Source: Todiramphus chloris collaris
Lineage: Eukaryota > Chordata > Aves > Coraciiformes > Alcedinidae
Assembly (NCBI GenBank): GCA_025345505.1
Contig: JANVCC010000261.1
Coordinates: forward strand, 1,879,486 to 1,943,485
Direction of reading: 5' to 3'
Length of the DNA stretch: 64,000 nucleotides
Part shown: positions 1-11,412 of the stretch, piece by piece
Numbering within the stretch: position 1 is the first letter of the stretch
How the letters are laid out: the number at the start of each line of letters is the position of its first letter
The notes under the pieces: model-generated
Databases searched by the model: none
What the model saw: only the letters and a program-made list of their open reading frames with translations
Told to the model about the DNA's origin: nothing
Position numbers and translations under genes: made by a program

Positions 1-2816
1 CACATTTATCTCAGAGCCCAGGTGCCCCTGTTCATTGGCCTGGACTTTGTATGAGCCCATCAGAATATTCATAGAATGAAGAACATATTTCTAAATGATT
101 CACGCCGCCAATCCCCTATTATCCATTTGCAGCACCATTACCATATTAAATATGTGACATTGTGTGCACTCTTCATTATGCTCAATGTCGTCCTTTATTC
201 TATTTATAGGCCAAAATCTGAATCTTAAACAGACATATTAATTTCTGGGAAGCTTTGTAAGAATTTTAGTCACTGAAGTCTTGATCAGAGTTTGGGTGAA
301 AGAAGAAAAGTGTCTGTCTGGAAAACCATCCAAGAGGTGAGAAAATACAAATACTGCTCTAAGTTGATAAAAGCCATAATCTTTTTGTTGAGCTGCCAGC
401 ATGAAGCTGTAACTAGCATCCCAAACCTAGATTCAGGAGACCCTGCAGTATCAGAAGTTCTCAGGTAAGATTCCATCATCAGCATCACCCTAACACAACA
501 ACATTTAACTTAGGCACAATGTCACAAGTCCTCTCACACGTCAGCGCGCTGTGGCTCGCTCCCTTCAGAATCACCAGGCTGAAGCTGCTGACCCATACGT
601 GGCTTGAAAACAGCTCCAGTGCAGCTCCAGCACGGGAGACACAGCCTGTGATTATTAAATGGTGCTCCTGGCAGGACGGCTGCTGGGATACATTTTATTG
701 CTATGGCACAAGATTGCAGCCCAGTCGCGCCCCACGGGCAACCTTTGGAGACTGGCATGGTGCTCCTGGGATGCTGTTATGGGAAGCAGCTTCTCAGCAT
801 CCCTGCATCTGCCTTCTGGCCCGGCAGTTGGCTCAGAGAGCACAAAAACCTCCAAAGAGCCAGGAAAACTTCTGCTGAGAAATCACACTCAGTATGAACA
901 GGCTAATTTCAGTTGTGGAACTATTCATTTCGTGAAGAGGTTATGCGGAAAGTCAAGGAGCAGCCAAACAAAAAATAAAGTGAACCCTGCTGAGACCAAA
1001 GTGCTGATGGAGTAGGGCAATACCTTTCGAGTCTGTGAATATTTTAGCGTATGCGATACAAAAACTTCATACTGCCGTACATCGGGAGTCATCGTGTTAA
1101 CATTTAAAGAACAATTCAGAGCTAACTACAGCTTTTGTCTGTACAGCCCCAATGTTAACGTCTTCAGCTGGCCTGAACAGCTAATTCTCTGGAAGCCAAG
1201 ATGATAACTTCTTGAAACTTAATTTCAGTATCATACAGCTAGGCTGGTGGCATGAGCCGTGCAGTAATTGAAACCCTGATGATTTTTTGGTAGGTGCTCC
1301 TCAGATAGAAGTCCAAAACGCAAGAAGACCTTGAAAAGCCAGAGGATCAAGGCTGTCAAAGATAATTTATGAGAAAAAAGGTAGATTTAGGAAAAAAAAA
1401 AAAAAAGCTTAAAATTTGCCTTTTTGACCTGTTCCTTCCTGTTTGCTATAGTCTGACAGGGAAAAATACTTTTAAAGAAGCTGGTCTCCATTACTATATT
1501 TCCAAGGAAATCATAGGTCTGAGAAAAATCTGTAATCAAAAGCAGCTTCAATAACATGACCACCAAACAGGGGAACCCATTATCTACTGACCCAGCTAAA
1601 CACCCCAGTGACTCATGTGTTTCCACTCTGTTAGAAACTTCAGTTGGGCCAATAATTCAGAAAGAGGTATTCATAGGAGAAAATCAAAGACACTGCATGG
1701 TCATCTCATTACAGTCAGCTCTGTATCATCACTGCACAGTGAGAGCGCACACGGCTGAGCTATCACGCTGAGGGACTGGGAGGTCTAGAAACTTTGCCTT
1801 GTTTCATTTTAAAGAACCAGTGCTTAAAACTGCACTAGCAAAATGGTCTGAGACCCTACCTGCAAGTCCACTGGGAATGAACTAGTGACCAGTCACACCT
1901 ATGCCTGTCTCTGGTCTGCTAAGGGAGTGATAGCCAGCCCATATCAAAGCTTTGCCAAGGATAAAGCTAAGGATAAGGGCAATCAAATGCCAGTGCTTTG
2001 GTCTTGCTTCATTACGGGTATGGACACAGCCAGTGCAACTTAGTATTTGGTTCCTGATGTCTGGCAAGGACACGCCACTGACATCTTCAGTTGCCAACCA
2101 CTTGCTGTCCAGTTTCCAGGAGTCCTAGCTCTGGGTCCCTTGACAGCAGGTTTCTACAGCTGATCATCCGAAAAGCCATTTAAACTTCAGCTCCCCTGAG
2201 TCCTGCCTTGTGTCCTGAGACACAGAGAACCAACAGACTCGGGTGGGGATACTGCTTCAGGCAAGGGAACAATACTTCAACAGCACCCCAGTCATTCACC
2301 CCATCCTCACCATGTGAGTACCAAACAGAGGTAATGCCCTGAAGCAGGAATGTCACAGGGGGGAGGATGGGCAGGAAGCAGAGGAGAAGTACAGGTAAAA
2401 AAATGCAAAGAGCTAAGAGGGAGCATGAGAATGAACTAGTTTTGACAACAGAGCATGGGCCACTTAACTACTTGATCTGACTTAGATGCTCAGTTCCAGA
2501 AGGTATTGACGCTTGAGGACAAGATGTGAAGAGAGAGATGTGACATCCACCTTGGTCTGCCAGGCGTCCTCACCACCTCTGGTACTGAGATTGCTCCCTC
2601 TCTTGTACATGTTTCTCCTGTTTCAATTCTGACTAATATACAGGGCTTCCCACTCAGCTAGACACCTTCTGCAAACCTCTCCCTGAAATTCCTCCGGTGC
2701 ACGGTATGCACGGGTTGGGAGCAGGATTGAAAAGCCCACTGCACACAGGCCAGCAAGAGTAAGTTGTTGCAACGGGGACTAGAATAATGGATAAATAACA
2801 CTCACTACCATTAAAT
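1..2816. other. Unique noncoding DNA, no gene seen
   Basis: AT-rich sequence without a recognisable exon, RNA gene or transposon. The only compositional break is a GC-richer pocket at about 540-860, where overlapping open frames of 60-120 codons occur on both strands. Being open in several frames at once points to composition rather than coding, and none of the translations resembles a family I know. A 15-base poly-A run lies at 1392-1406. Confidence 0.6.
1392..1406 (+). repeat. Poly-A run (A15)
   Basis: Uninterrupted run of 15 adenines in unique AT-rich DNA. No retroposed sequence could be recognised immediately upstream, so it is a simple repeat and not evidence of a processed pseudogene. 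Confidence 0.9.
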
Positions 2817-3668
2817 ATCACAGAATCACAGCATGGTAGGGGTTGGAAGGGATCTCCAAAGGTCACTGAGTCCAACCCCCCTGCCCCAGCAGGGTCACCC
2901 AGGGCAGCCCACACAGGAACAGATCCAGGGGGGGTTGGAAAGTCTCCAGAGAAGGAGACTCTACAGCCTCTCTGGGCAGCCTGGGCCAGGCTCTGGCACT
3001 CTCACAGGGAAGAAGTTTCGCCTTAGCTTTCCATGGACCTTCCCATGTCCCAGCTTGCACCCACTGCCCTGTGTCCCATCATTGGATGTCCCTGAGCAGA
3101 GCCTGGCTCCAGCCTCCTGACACACTCACCCTTTCCATCTTTATAACCATTAATGAGGTCACCCCTCAGTCTCCTCTTCTCCAAGCTGAAGAGCCCCAGC
3201 TCCCTCAGCCTTTCCTCAGCAGGGAGATGTTCCACTCCCCTCATCATCTCTGTGGCTCTGTGCTGGACTCTTTCGAGCAGTTCCCTGTCCTCCTTGACCT
3301 GAGGGGCCCAGAACCAGACCCAACACTGCAGCTGTGGCCTCAGCAGGGCAGGGTAGAGGGGGAGGAGAACCTCTCTGGACCTCCTAACCACAGCCCTTCT
3401 AACCCACCCCAGGATGCCATTGGCCTTCCTGGCCAGAAGGGCCCATTGCTGGCTGATGGGCACCCTGCTGCCCACCAGGACCCCCAGGTCCCTTTCCCCT
3501 GCTCTGCTCTCCAGCAGGTCAGTCCCCAGCCTGTACTGGAACCTGGGGCTGTGCTTTCCCAGCTGCCAGACTCTGCACTTGCCCTTCTTGTATTTCACTC
3601 AATCTTTCCCTGCCCAACCCTCCAGCCTGCCCAGGTTGATTTAGGGACTTTGGGAGCCTGCCAGGAGA
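2817..3668 (-). mobile_element. CR1 LINE, 5'-truncated copy with ORF2 C-terminus
   Basis: Largest CR1 copy in the window, on the minus strand: its 3' terminus is at the low-coordinate end and begins with the CACAGAATCACAG octamer array followed by GGTAGGGGTTGGAAGGGA, the reverse complement of the avian CR1 tail. Minus-strand translation of 3023-3598 gives the end of the reverse-transcriptase ORF2, with segments typical of CR1 such as KANGILGWVRR, LLERVQHRATEMMRG and [18 protein letters not shown]. The last part of the protein ([15 protein letters not shown]) is in another frame at about 2863-3060, so at least one frameshift separates them. The endonuclease and most of the RT domain are missing, as expected from 5' truncation during target-primed reverse transcription. 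The copy cannot be autonomous. Identity is near certain; the far boundary near 3668 is approximate. Confidence 0.96.
3023..3598 (-). pseudogene. Decayed CR1 ORF2 (reverse transcriptase C-terminal part)
   Basis: Open frame of 191 codons inside the CR1 copy, entirely within the ORF2 C-terminal region beyond the catalytic palm. The catalytic FADD-box region is not included. Its ATG is an internal methionine created by truncation and not a genuine start. A frame change near 3020-3060 moves the remaining C-terminal residues to a second frame. It is a remnant of a transposon protein and has no inferred host function. Confidence 0.9.
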
Positions 3669-5033
3669 TACACAATCGATGTGCACATACGCACTCAACT
3701 GGATACGCTCAAACAATTGAATGTATCACACCCTGAGTCCCATGTGCACTGTGAAAATGTGAATGGGTGGCACTCAGGCTATCCCCATGTCTAGTACAGA
3801 TGCAAAACCATCACAGAGTAAAACAGTAATCAGGGCAGCTTAATTTAGTAATGAACTCTGATTTACTCTGAGAGCTGCAGTCAGCAATTTCCAATTTGAC
3901 AAAATATTCATGCATAGATGTTCCTACCACTAACCCAGTTTTAGCATAAACGATATTTAATGAAAAATGAGTGATGAGCAGTAAATATTAATAACAGAAA
4001 CTGGAAAGCAAGGAGGAACACACGATTAAATTTATGATAAAGTAAAAGCAAGCAACCTGTTTTTACAGATTTGGTTTTGTTGTTGTTTGTATTTTTTTTT
4101 TTTCTCCTGTGTGGTGAGAGAAAAATCAGCAAAAGATTATAAGAAATACCAGAAGCTTTGGAACTTTACATGTTGAAAGGCTGGAGGGTCACTGCCATCC
4201 TCCAAGCCCTCTGATAATTTGATGCAATCTGGAAGCACTTCAGTGCCAAAGAAGAGTGGCTGCCTTCCATCACCTCAGTGTACTGAGCTGGTTCACAGGT
4301 TCAGTGGTTTAGCCCTACTCCTGCACATGCTCTTCTCGAGGAAGGCCTTTTTCTGGACTGTGATTACAAGTGAGAGCATAATTCAAGGGAACAATTCAGC
4401 CCCATGTTTACCTTGCAGAATATCTGCAAGCAGATTGTCATTCCTTTCCATTTAGAATTCAAACGTATTTGATGCATTGTTTTGGGGTTTTTTCCCCCCT
4501 CCTATTCATTATTTGCTGTATTTGATACCTGAATTGTGCAGCTTCACTGGGTTGGTCAAACAAGTCACACAATCTTGTTTCAATCTGTATCGTGGTGCCA
4601 GATGGATACTGGTGCCAGTGTTAAAAAACCCTGGCACATGACTTTGCAACGATGCTTTTGAAGGGTGACATGGGTAGAACTCCATTCCTTGGAAGCTGAG
4701 GAAGGGGCAAGAGAAGAAAGACAGACTGACATGCTTCCTGAAAAGCTGGAACAAGTATTCAGTGAAATACGTACCAAATGGTAGGAAAAGGTGGCACGTA
4801 GAAATCTTAGTCCAAATGTTTGGGAAGACTCCAGCAGAGCTGCCTACTAACATGGCAACACCAAGGCTCCCTGGGCTCTTTCAGGTCAACGACCTGCCCT
4901 GGAGGCTGGAGATCTGCAACTGAGCATGAACATAAGTCTCCTGGTCTGGCTGTGTGACTCAGTACCGTCCTCTGCAGCAGTTCAGATGCAGCATTCAAAC
5001 CACACCAAGCAAATCTGCCCTCCACTTGGTTGA
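3669..5033. other. Unique noncoding DNA, no gene seen
   Basis: AT-rich sequence between the large CR1 copy and a T/G-rich tract. It holds a short T/G-rich stretch at 4071-4104 ending in a run of Ts. No exon, RNA gene or further transposon was recognised; open frames stay below about 115 codons. Confidence 0.55.
4071..4104 (+). repeat. T/G-rich low-complexity tract
   Basis: Short stretch made of TTTGG, TTTTG and TTG units ending in a homopolymer T run. It belongs to the same compositional class as the longer tract at 5034-5306. Confidence 0.8.
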
Positions 5034-5306
5034 TTTTTTTTTGGTCTGTGTTGGCTGGTCTGGTTTTATTTTGGTTTTGTTTGTGTGGTGTTTTGGGCGT
5101 TTGTTTTTTTTAGGTGGGCTTGTTTTTTTTTTGGTTTGGTTGCTTTTTTATTGTTGGTTTTTTGGTTTTGTGGGGTTTTTTGTTTGGTTGGTTTTTGTTT
5201 TGTGCGTGTGTGGGGGGGAGTGGTTTTTGTTGGTTTGTTGGTTATTTTTTCACTGCTGGTTTGGGGAGTGTGGCGTTTGCTTAGTTGGATTTTTTTTAGG
5301 TTGGCA
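5034..5306 (+). repeat. Long T/G-rich strand-asymmetric low-complexity tract
   Basis: About 270 bp composed almost only of T and G on the plus strand, built from irregular TTTTTGG, GGTTTG and TGTTTG units with a G7 run near 5212-5218. There is no fixed period, so it is low-complexity rather than a clean microsatellite. It explains the overlapping long open frames here: the plus strand reads as F/V/W/L/G-rich and the minus strand as K/T/P/Q-rich 'proteins', which are not genes. Confidence 0.93.
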
Positions 5307-5660
5307 AGCTCCCGGCAGGATGAATTTTCCCCCTCTGTGGCATTTCCAACACCTCCCTCTCTCTGCACTGCTCTCCTGGGGAGCAAGGCACAAGGGAGGA
5401 ACAGCAGCGGGAGACAGAGCTGTGGCTGCTGGCTCTGGTGCTGCCACCGAGGTGATGAATCTGGATGAAGGCAAGGGCTCGTTGGCTGGTGCAGTCACAC
5501 TGTGGCCCCGCTGCCTGCAAAGCCAGAGCAAGGCATCTGCCTGGGGTTGCACTAAGTGATCAGAAACCTCACAGCAATGGAGCTGAAGGCATTGATGCAC
5601 CAGCTAGTGAAAAGTTCTGCGTGCTGGTGGGAGCAGCAGAAAGGTCGCAGCAAATCTGCG
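5307..5660. other. GC-rich pocket, unidentified
   Basis: Abrupt change from the T/G tract to a roughly 350-bp stretch richer in G and C, with CTG/CAG-rich words and a few CpGs. Several frames are open on both strands (up to about 116 codons) but none resembles a known protein, and no convincing splice sites frame an exon. It could be an old repeat fragment or a small regulatory element. Confidence 0.35.
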
Positions 5661-8600
5661 AAATTCTACTGAATGTGTGAATCTAAATTCTACAAAATCA
5701 TAGCAGTGGAGGAGCCCAGCCAGGGAACCATTACTGTGTAAGGCTAAATACCACTGTGCATTGGCCTTCATTGAAGTCTGACCCTGGACAAATCACGGAC
5801 ATTTGCAAGTTGGAGGAAATTTTGTCAGACTAGCTGCTGGAAAGTCTTTAATGCTTTAGAAGAGTTAGCAATCATCTAATTAAATCAGAGAATACTACTG
5901 CAGTGATGAGAAAAGGTAATGCTAAGTTCCTTCAGACAGGAAAAAAAAGAAGATGCCAAGATTGGCGTAAGTACACTCCTCTACATGTTAATGAGCTTTC
6001 CTCCAGCAGACTGTAATCGAGCCCTTCGTATAAATGTGGGTTTGGCACTTGTTTTAGAACAGTTGAGCAGTGTACAGTATTGTTTCATCTGGGCACTTCT
6101 GCCCCTGCAGCCACAGAAAGGGAGCTCATGCTGAGCACGATAAAAGCTGCCCATATGCACATACCTCAGGCATTGAAGGGCAGGGCATCATATATGCTTA
6201 AGAACCAGAAGAACTCCTAGGACACACTTCTATCATTATGGATTTCATAATTATGTTTTCATCCTCTGCCAGGATGCAGAAATGTGTCATTTGTTTTGTC
6301 AGAGTAAGTGATTCTAAAGAGTTACTCAGCACCGTACTATAGGACAAGCATTCAACACTTCAGTAGACTGCTTGCTCACTTCAGGGTACCGTCTTCCACT
6401 CTCTCTTACATGTCCTCTCCAATTGCAGTCCTTTTAGTCCTTCTCAGGAAGAAGGTATCCCCACCCTACTGCCACATCACCGAGAATTTCTTGTTTATTC
6501 CCTCCAATTCTTTATTTGCCCTTCGATGTTGTCCTGACACCCTTCCTTCTCCCAGTTCTGTCGTGCTTTGAAAAAAGGAGTAGGAATCCTTTACTCCCAA
6601 GGTTGTGCACTACTAGTGGTACTCCAGATTTTTTCAGCTTTCTCCTTATTAGTGACTATATTACAATTCATTTTTTCCCCTGTGCACGTTTACTGCACCC
6701 ATAATTGACACTTTCACATGGGTATCTCTGGTACACAGAAGCAGCATCAGGAAGATTCGAGGTGACAATGCAAACTGGTTCACAAGCATTATTCCCATCG
6801 AGGAGATACTCCTTCTCTGCTACCTGGTAGCAGTGGCAGGGTTTAGTAATACTCCTGCCAACAGTCAATTTCTTGGCAGTGTCTACCCAGAAGTATAATT
6901 ATTCAGATTTTTAAAATCTTAATTAAATCAAACACTAGGTAAATTAAACAGAAGTGTTGGCCAAATACAAGACTAAGTAACAAGTACTCTATCACTTTTA
7001 GGAATAGAGCACTTGGAAAGCTGGTTCCTAAAGTATTTGTTATGATGAGGCAATGCATTTTTCCTTTAAAAATGCAGCTATCGAAAAAAATACCTGTTTT
7101 GTGGAATTATGTTGACTGACAAGTTGCTTTTCAAAGGAAGGAAATCAGAAGTAAAATTTTGATAGTACTTGATTCATGCTTTTTAAGCTATTAAGCCTCA
7201 ATACTAATTAGGTGCCTACGGCTGATGTTATTTTTACATTTTATATAGGATGTTGCATTAATGAAAACCCCAAACCAGCAGCACTCATGTTGGAGACAAT
7301 CAATGAGGAGAGGAGGGAACGTCTGTTTCATGAGAAACTGAAATTTGGGCTTTCTTTCCATTTCATATTAGCACATATCTGCCACTAACCTACGCTCCAA
7401 ATGTTGGAATTATGCACAGATTTGAAATGCCTGCTTCCTACCAACTCTGGTTTCTACTGCTGTGCCAGTCAAAGCATTCCATCCGCTAGCAACTGCTCCA
7501 TCCACAAGAAACAGCCTTAAAGAAATAAGAAAGTATTTCACAAGTAACAGGAGGCGGACCTCAAAGGCAAGCCTAACACTGGGACCAGCTCCTCTTTAGG
7601 CAGTCCCTGCTGCCAAACTGCTGTCCATCAGGAGTGTCACCTCCCAGCACAAGAGATGCAGACAGAGCTGGTTGATGAGCAGGGTTCCCTGATGGCAGAA
7701 AAGGGATTTATTATTTTTTTTCCCCTGTTGTTATTGAGTCTCATTTTGGCCAAAAAGGGATTAAATGCAAATGTTTCAATATTTCCAGAGAACCAGAACT
7801 GCCCTGAGCCTTGCAGCTGCTTGGTAAAAGTGACTTCTCCATCAGACTCGCTGCTGATGCCATCAGGGAAATAGATGCTCCTCTGAACTCTGCTTTGGTT
7901 TTGTGGAAGATTTTATCAAACGCAGCACACTCTGAATCAGAGAATTCTGCCCCCAGGAATGAGCACTTCAGGATGAAACTTTGTTTTTATCAGACATTTC
8001 CTGAACATGGTACTCAAACTCCCCATGACTGCTGTATTATATGAGTGGGAAGAAGCTTTATCCAGCAGTCAGGACCCACACTCAGTATTTGCACTGAAGT
8101 TGAACTGAGGCATCTATTCTTTGCTGCCTTTATAATCGTGGTGTGTGCTGCGGTTTCCTTCGCTAGAGATTTTTCATCTCATCTGGTCACTTCTTCATCA
8201 AGACTACTTTTATGGCATCATTACGTACTAGATTTGCCAGTTAATTGGATCCTGAATACCTGATGCCTCTTCTGGAAAAATGCAGGGTGTGTTTCACACA
8301 TAAAGAGGTGGTAGTCAGCTTAAAATGGGACCTTGCAAAGGTCAAGCATTTTCTACCATCAGCATATGCTGTGAGCCTCACGACCAACATCTCCTTTGCT
8401 ACAACACACTCTTTGACAAGTTAGGTAGGCATGAAAGTTCATTTAAGAAAGGATGTTTTCACAGCCTTTTGCTTATGGCCATTTTAAGCAGAAATCTCTC
8501 AGGCACTAAGGTGCAATCACTTAGCAGAAGGGCTTTCATTGTCCTGGAATCCCTAGATATACCACAGAGTCTCCCAAACCCAGTAAGCTGTCATTGATTG

Positions 8601-8917
8601 TCACCCAATCCAAACCTCAAATTTAACTCCTAGGCATAAATCAGGGGTTCTCAACTTAAAAAAAATATCTGCTTCTATGGATTTAATGTAGTAACGAGCA
8701 AGTGTAGATGATCAGAATGAAGGACATTTGCACAGTATGAAGAACTTTGCTCTTCAGGGTAATTGCACTTCCCAGCAAGAGACTGCATCTCAGCAGTTCC
8801 CTTATAGAAAAGAAAGGCTAATGTCACACCAGGAAGCATTGTGTCACCCAATAGTTAAAGAGCTGGTACCTGGTTTAGATTAAGTTTGTTAGATTAAGAG
8901 TTAAGGAAATCCTATGA
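5661..8917. other. Unique noncoding DNA, no gene seen
   Basis: AT-rich sequence without recognisable exons, RNA genes or transposons; no open frame exceeds about 90 codons. A POU octamer ATGCAAAT lies at 7765-7772. A stretch around 7180-7265 (AATTAGG, GCATTAATG) looks regulatory but is not distinctive enough to call. Confidence 0.55.
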
Positions 8918-9022
8918 ATGCAAGTAGACACGAGAAGATTGCAGATGGAAGTAGACACAAGAAGATTGCAGATGCAAGTAGACACGAGAAGATTGCAGAT
9001 GCAAGTAGACACGAGAAGATTA
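8918..9022 (+). repeat. 27-bp minisatellite, about 3.9 copies
   Basis: Four head-to-tail units at 8918-8944, 8945-8971, 8972-8998 and 8999-9022 (last truncated by three bases). The first, third and fourth are identical over the shared length; the second differs at two positions (C to G and G to A). The unit is a multiple of three, so in the plus frame starting at the ATG at 8918 it reads as a nonapeptide repeat MQVDTRRLQ, then runs on to a stop at 9149-9151 (77 codons). I see no other sign of coding; the peptide periodicity follows from the unit length. Confidence 0.97.
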
Positions 9023-9925
9023 CCGAGGGGCAGTAAACAAATAAAGAGGAATACTGCCCTTGCTGTGGTTTCTTATCTGGAAAGCAAAATTGGGCTTGTC
9101 AAAGAGTCTGGTACCAGAATTCTCCTAACACTATCTGGCACTTCAATTTAAGCCAGCAGCACATTAGCATGGGAAATGCCTTCAGATGAAAATAAGCCAA
9201 AAATGACACTTATCACTCATGTTATTTCTTCTTATCTCCTTTGTTAATTTAGTGCCATCAAACTTGACTTGGTGTCAAGATCAGAAAACACCTGTTCCTG
9301 GGCAGTTTATAATCTAAAATATTCATCTGTGAAATAAACAGGCAACAGATCTTTTGTTTTACCTGCCAATCTTTCACCATAAACACAAATGAGATGAGCA
9401 GTATCTAGAGTGCAAAATGAGGATGACAGGCAGTGTTGCCTGCACTCAAACTGGACTATATCCAAAGAGCCCATCTAATATTCGGAATAAAAAGCTTTTA
9501 ATCAGTCCACTTCTTGCAGGGAATCACTTAGTGGGAGTCACAGTCTCCTTCCTTTTCATTGCAGAGATTTTGCATAACTACAGTGATTGAGAGCAGCACA
9601 ACCCAAGTTTGCCTCTTGCAGCACGATGGAGGTTTTAAAACTACCTACAAAACCAGACAATGATGGTCCTCTCTTAAGCATCATCAGTTTCTCATACTTT
9701 TATTCCTTGTATGACCTTGGGATTCTGCAGAGAGATACAGTTTTAAGGGTAAGAAGCCTGTCCATCACCTGAGTGGTGATTTAGAATAAGAAGTAGAATG
9801 AAGGCTGCATGTACTTCAGGGGCTTTTCTAAGCTACTAAATTACACACAGGACTAGCAGGGAGATGGTAGGTTTACCTGTGAAAAACCCTTGGCTGTATT
9901 GTCTTGTTTCTGAAAGCACAACGTG
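9023..9925. other. Unique noncoding DNA, no gene seen
   Basis: AT-rich sequence between the minisatellite and the homopurine tract. No exon, RNA gene or transposon recognised; no open frame beyond about 60 codons. Confidence 0.55.
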
Positions 9926-9926
9926 G

Positions 9927-10245
9927 GCTGGGGGGGAAGAAAGAAAAAGATAAAGGAGGGGAATAGGGAAAAGGGAAGGGAAGGGGGAAAAGGGAAAGGA
10001 AGGGGGATAGGGAAGGGGGAAAAGGGAAGGGAAGGGGGAAAAGGAAAGGGAAGGGGGAAAAGGGAAGGGAAGGGGTAAAAGGGAAGGGAAGGGAAGGGGG
10101 AAAAAGGGAAGGGAAGGGAAGGGAAGGGAAGGGGGAAAGGGAAAAGGGAAAAGGGAAAAGGGAAAAGGGAAAAGGGAAAAGGAAAGGGAAGGGAAGGGAA
10201 GGGAAGGGAAGGGAAGGGAAGGGAAGGGAAGGGGGAAAAGGGAAG
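9927..10245 (+). repeat. Homopurine (GGGAA/GGGGGAAAA)n repeat tract
   Basis: Almost pure purine tract of about 315 bp on the plus strand. It starts with a G7 run and A/G-rich lead-in, then passes into irregular GGGAA and GGGGGAAAA units, a block of about six GGGAAAA units near 10138-10182, and a regular block of (GGGAA) units near 10185-10230. The segment 10077-10245 contains no pyrimidine at all (169 bp); isolated Ts interrupt earlier parts, for example at 10076. The minus-strand open frames of 173 and 135 codons (P/F/L/S-rich) are products of this repeat and not genes. The ragged unit structure suggests growth by slippage. Confidence 0.97.
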
Positions 10246-11219
10246 CCAACAAAACCACAAGAAAAGTCAATGTAGACTCATCGAAATAAGACAGCACTAA
10301 AGGTCTGACTAAACTGAATTCCCATTCTGCTGTCAGTCCTTGGACAGAGACGACCATGACAGGAATGGACCGCAGCCACCAACTGCAAATCCTGTTATTA
10401 ACAACAACAGCTACAGTCCTGTTGAAGAGCCCTTTATTTTAACAGCCATCCTGCTCCTTTCAATAGGGTCTTGACAGGACTGTGCTGCTGCTACCAGACA
10501 TGGAGGTGGCAAATGTAACAGCACTGTCTGCAAAAGGCAGAGTTCCCTGAGAGGAGTTTATTGTGTCCGGAGGGTCACCACTGAACTACAGCCAGAAAAC
10601 CCAATTGCTACCTTGTCAGAATTTTCTCAGGTGTTTGCCTCTGCCCATAAAAAATGCATATGCTTTTATCTCAGCCCCTGAACACAGTAGGGTGAACTAA
10701 CTGTGCTTTTCTCATCTAGCAATAAAACTGAGAAACGCATGCTTTTCCATTATGGAAGCAGTATATCATGCTTTCTACACCATTCCTGTTAACTCTGTGA
10801 TAGTATCTGACTGATGTTGAAGTTATTTAGCATAAGCAATCACAATCTATCCATTCTGCTAAATGAATAATAATCTCTTCTGGGCTATGAAATGGTAGAA
10901 ATTCAGAGTTCCATACACTTTGAGGAGGTTTTTGCTGATACAGCAATATGAAGTTCCACAGTTGAATACACAGTCAACTTTAAGTGGACACTAAAAGAGG
11001 AAAAATAAAATAAAATAAAAACAGTAGATGTTGGTCTCCTCCTCCTTTCCCTTCAGGAGGAAATTAAATTAGATTAGCAGTCAAAACAATTCCCTGTCAA
11101 AATAAACACATAAGGATGGCCACGCACACACTATTTCTTCTTGGCAATAACTAAAATGTCTTCCACACTAAGACTTGAAAAATACAACCTGTTTAATCTA
11201 GGGTGTGTTGCTTTCAAAA
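10246..11219. other. Unique noncoding DNA with short (AAAAT)n
   Basis: No exon or transposon recognised. A short AAAAT-type microsatellite is at about 10999-11020. The rest is ordinary AT-rich sequence. Confidence 0.5.
10999..11020 (+). repeat. (AAAAT)n microsatellite, short
   Basis: About four AAAAT units in AT-rich DNA. The same motif recurs, longer, at 29337-29378. Confidence 0.85.
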
Positions 11220-11400
11220 GGGCCGAATCCCTCCCCTCTGGAAAGGATGAGCTTGATTGCACCTCTTCATCTCACTGGAGCAGCTTTTTGTGAATACAAA
11301 ATAAAACCGGTTCATTCATCGCCGTGATACAAGACACTGTCGGATTTTATTAGCTCTGATTTTGCACGCCTCTAATGGCTTCCCCAGATGGCACCAGGAA
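11220..11400. promoter_or_regulatory. Candidate conserved noncoding element with GRHL site
   Basis: Unique stretch with mixed AT-rich and CpG-containing words, unlike the degenerate DNA around it. It holds a perfect palindromic AACCGGTT (11305-11312), the consensus recognised by Grainyhead-like factors, followed by homeodomain-like TAAT/ATTA words (ATTAGC, CTAATGG). Regulatory function is inference from texture and motifs only; no conservation data were available. Confidence 0.25.
11305..11312. promoter_or_regulatory. AACCGGTT palindrome, Grainyhead-like consensus
   Basis: Exact 8-bp palindrome matching the core bound by GRHL family factors. A single 8-mer can occur by chance; its interest comes from the surrounding candidate element. 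Confidence 0.25.
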
Positions 11401-11412
11401 GCTTCTCTTCCC

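Noticed and set aside
5066-5386. Lysine/threonine/proline-rich minus-strand frame resembling a basic disordered protein
   Set aside because: It is the complement of the T/G tract and therefore compositional.
4954-5559. 201-codon plus-strand open frame, the longest in the window
   Set aside because: Most of it is the T/G-rich low-complexity tract, giving an F/V/L/W/G-rich reading; it has no domain, no conserved-looking segment, and the opposite strand is equally open.
8642-8665. CAGGGGTTCTCAACTT resembles the terminal inverted repeat of Charlie/MER5-type hAT transposons
   Set aside because: No matching inverted terminus and no 8-bp target duplication could be found downstream, and the internal sequence does not follow the MER5 pattern well enough.
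9836-10357. 173- and 135-codon minus-strand frames rich in P, F, L and S
   Set aside because: Direct translation of the homopurine/homopyrimidine repeat; the periodicity comes from the GGGAA units.
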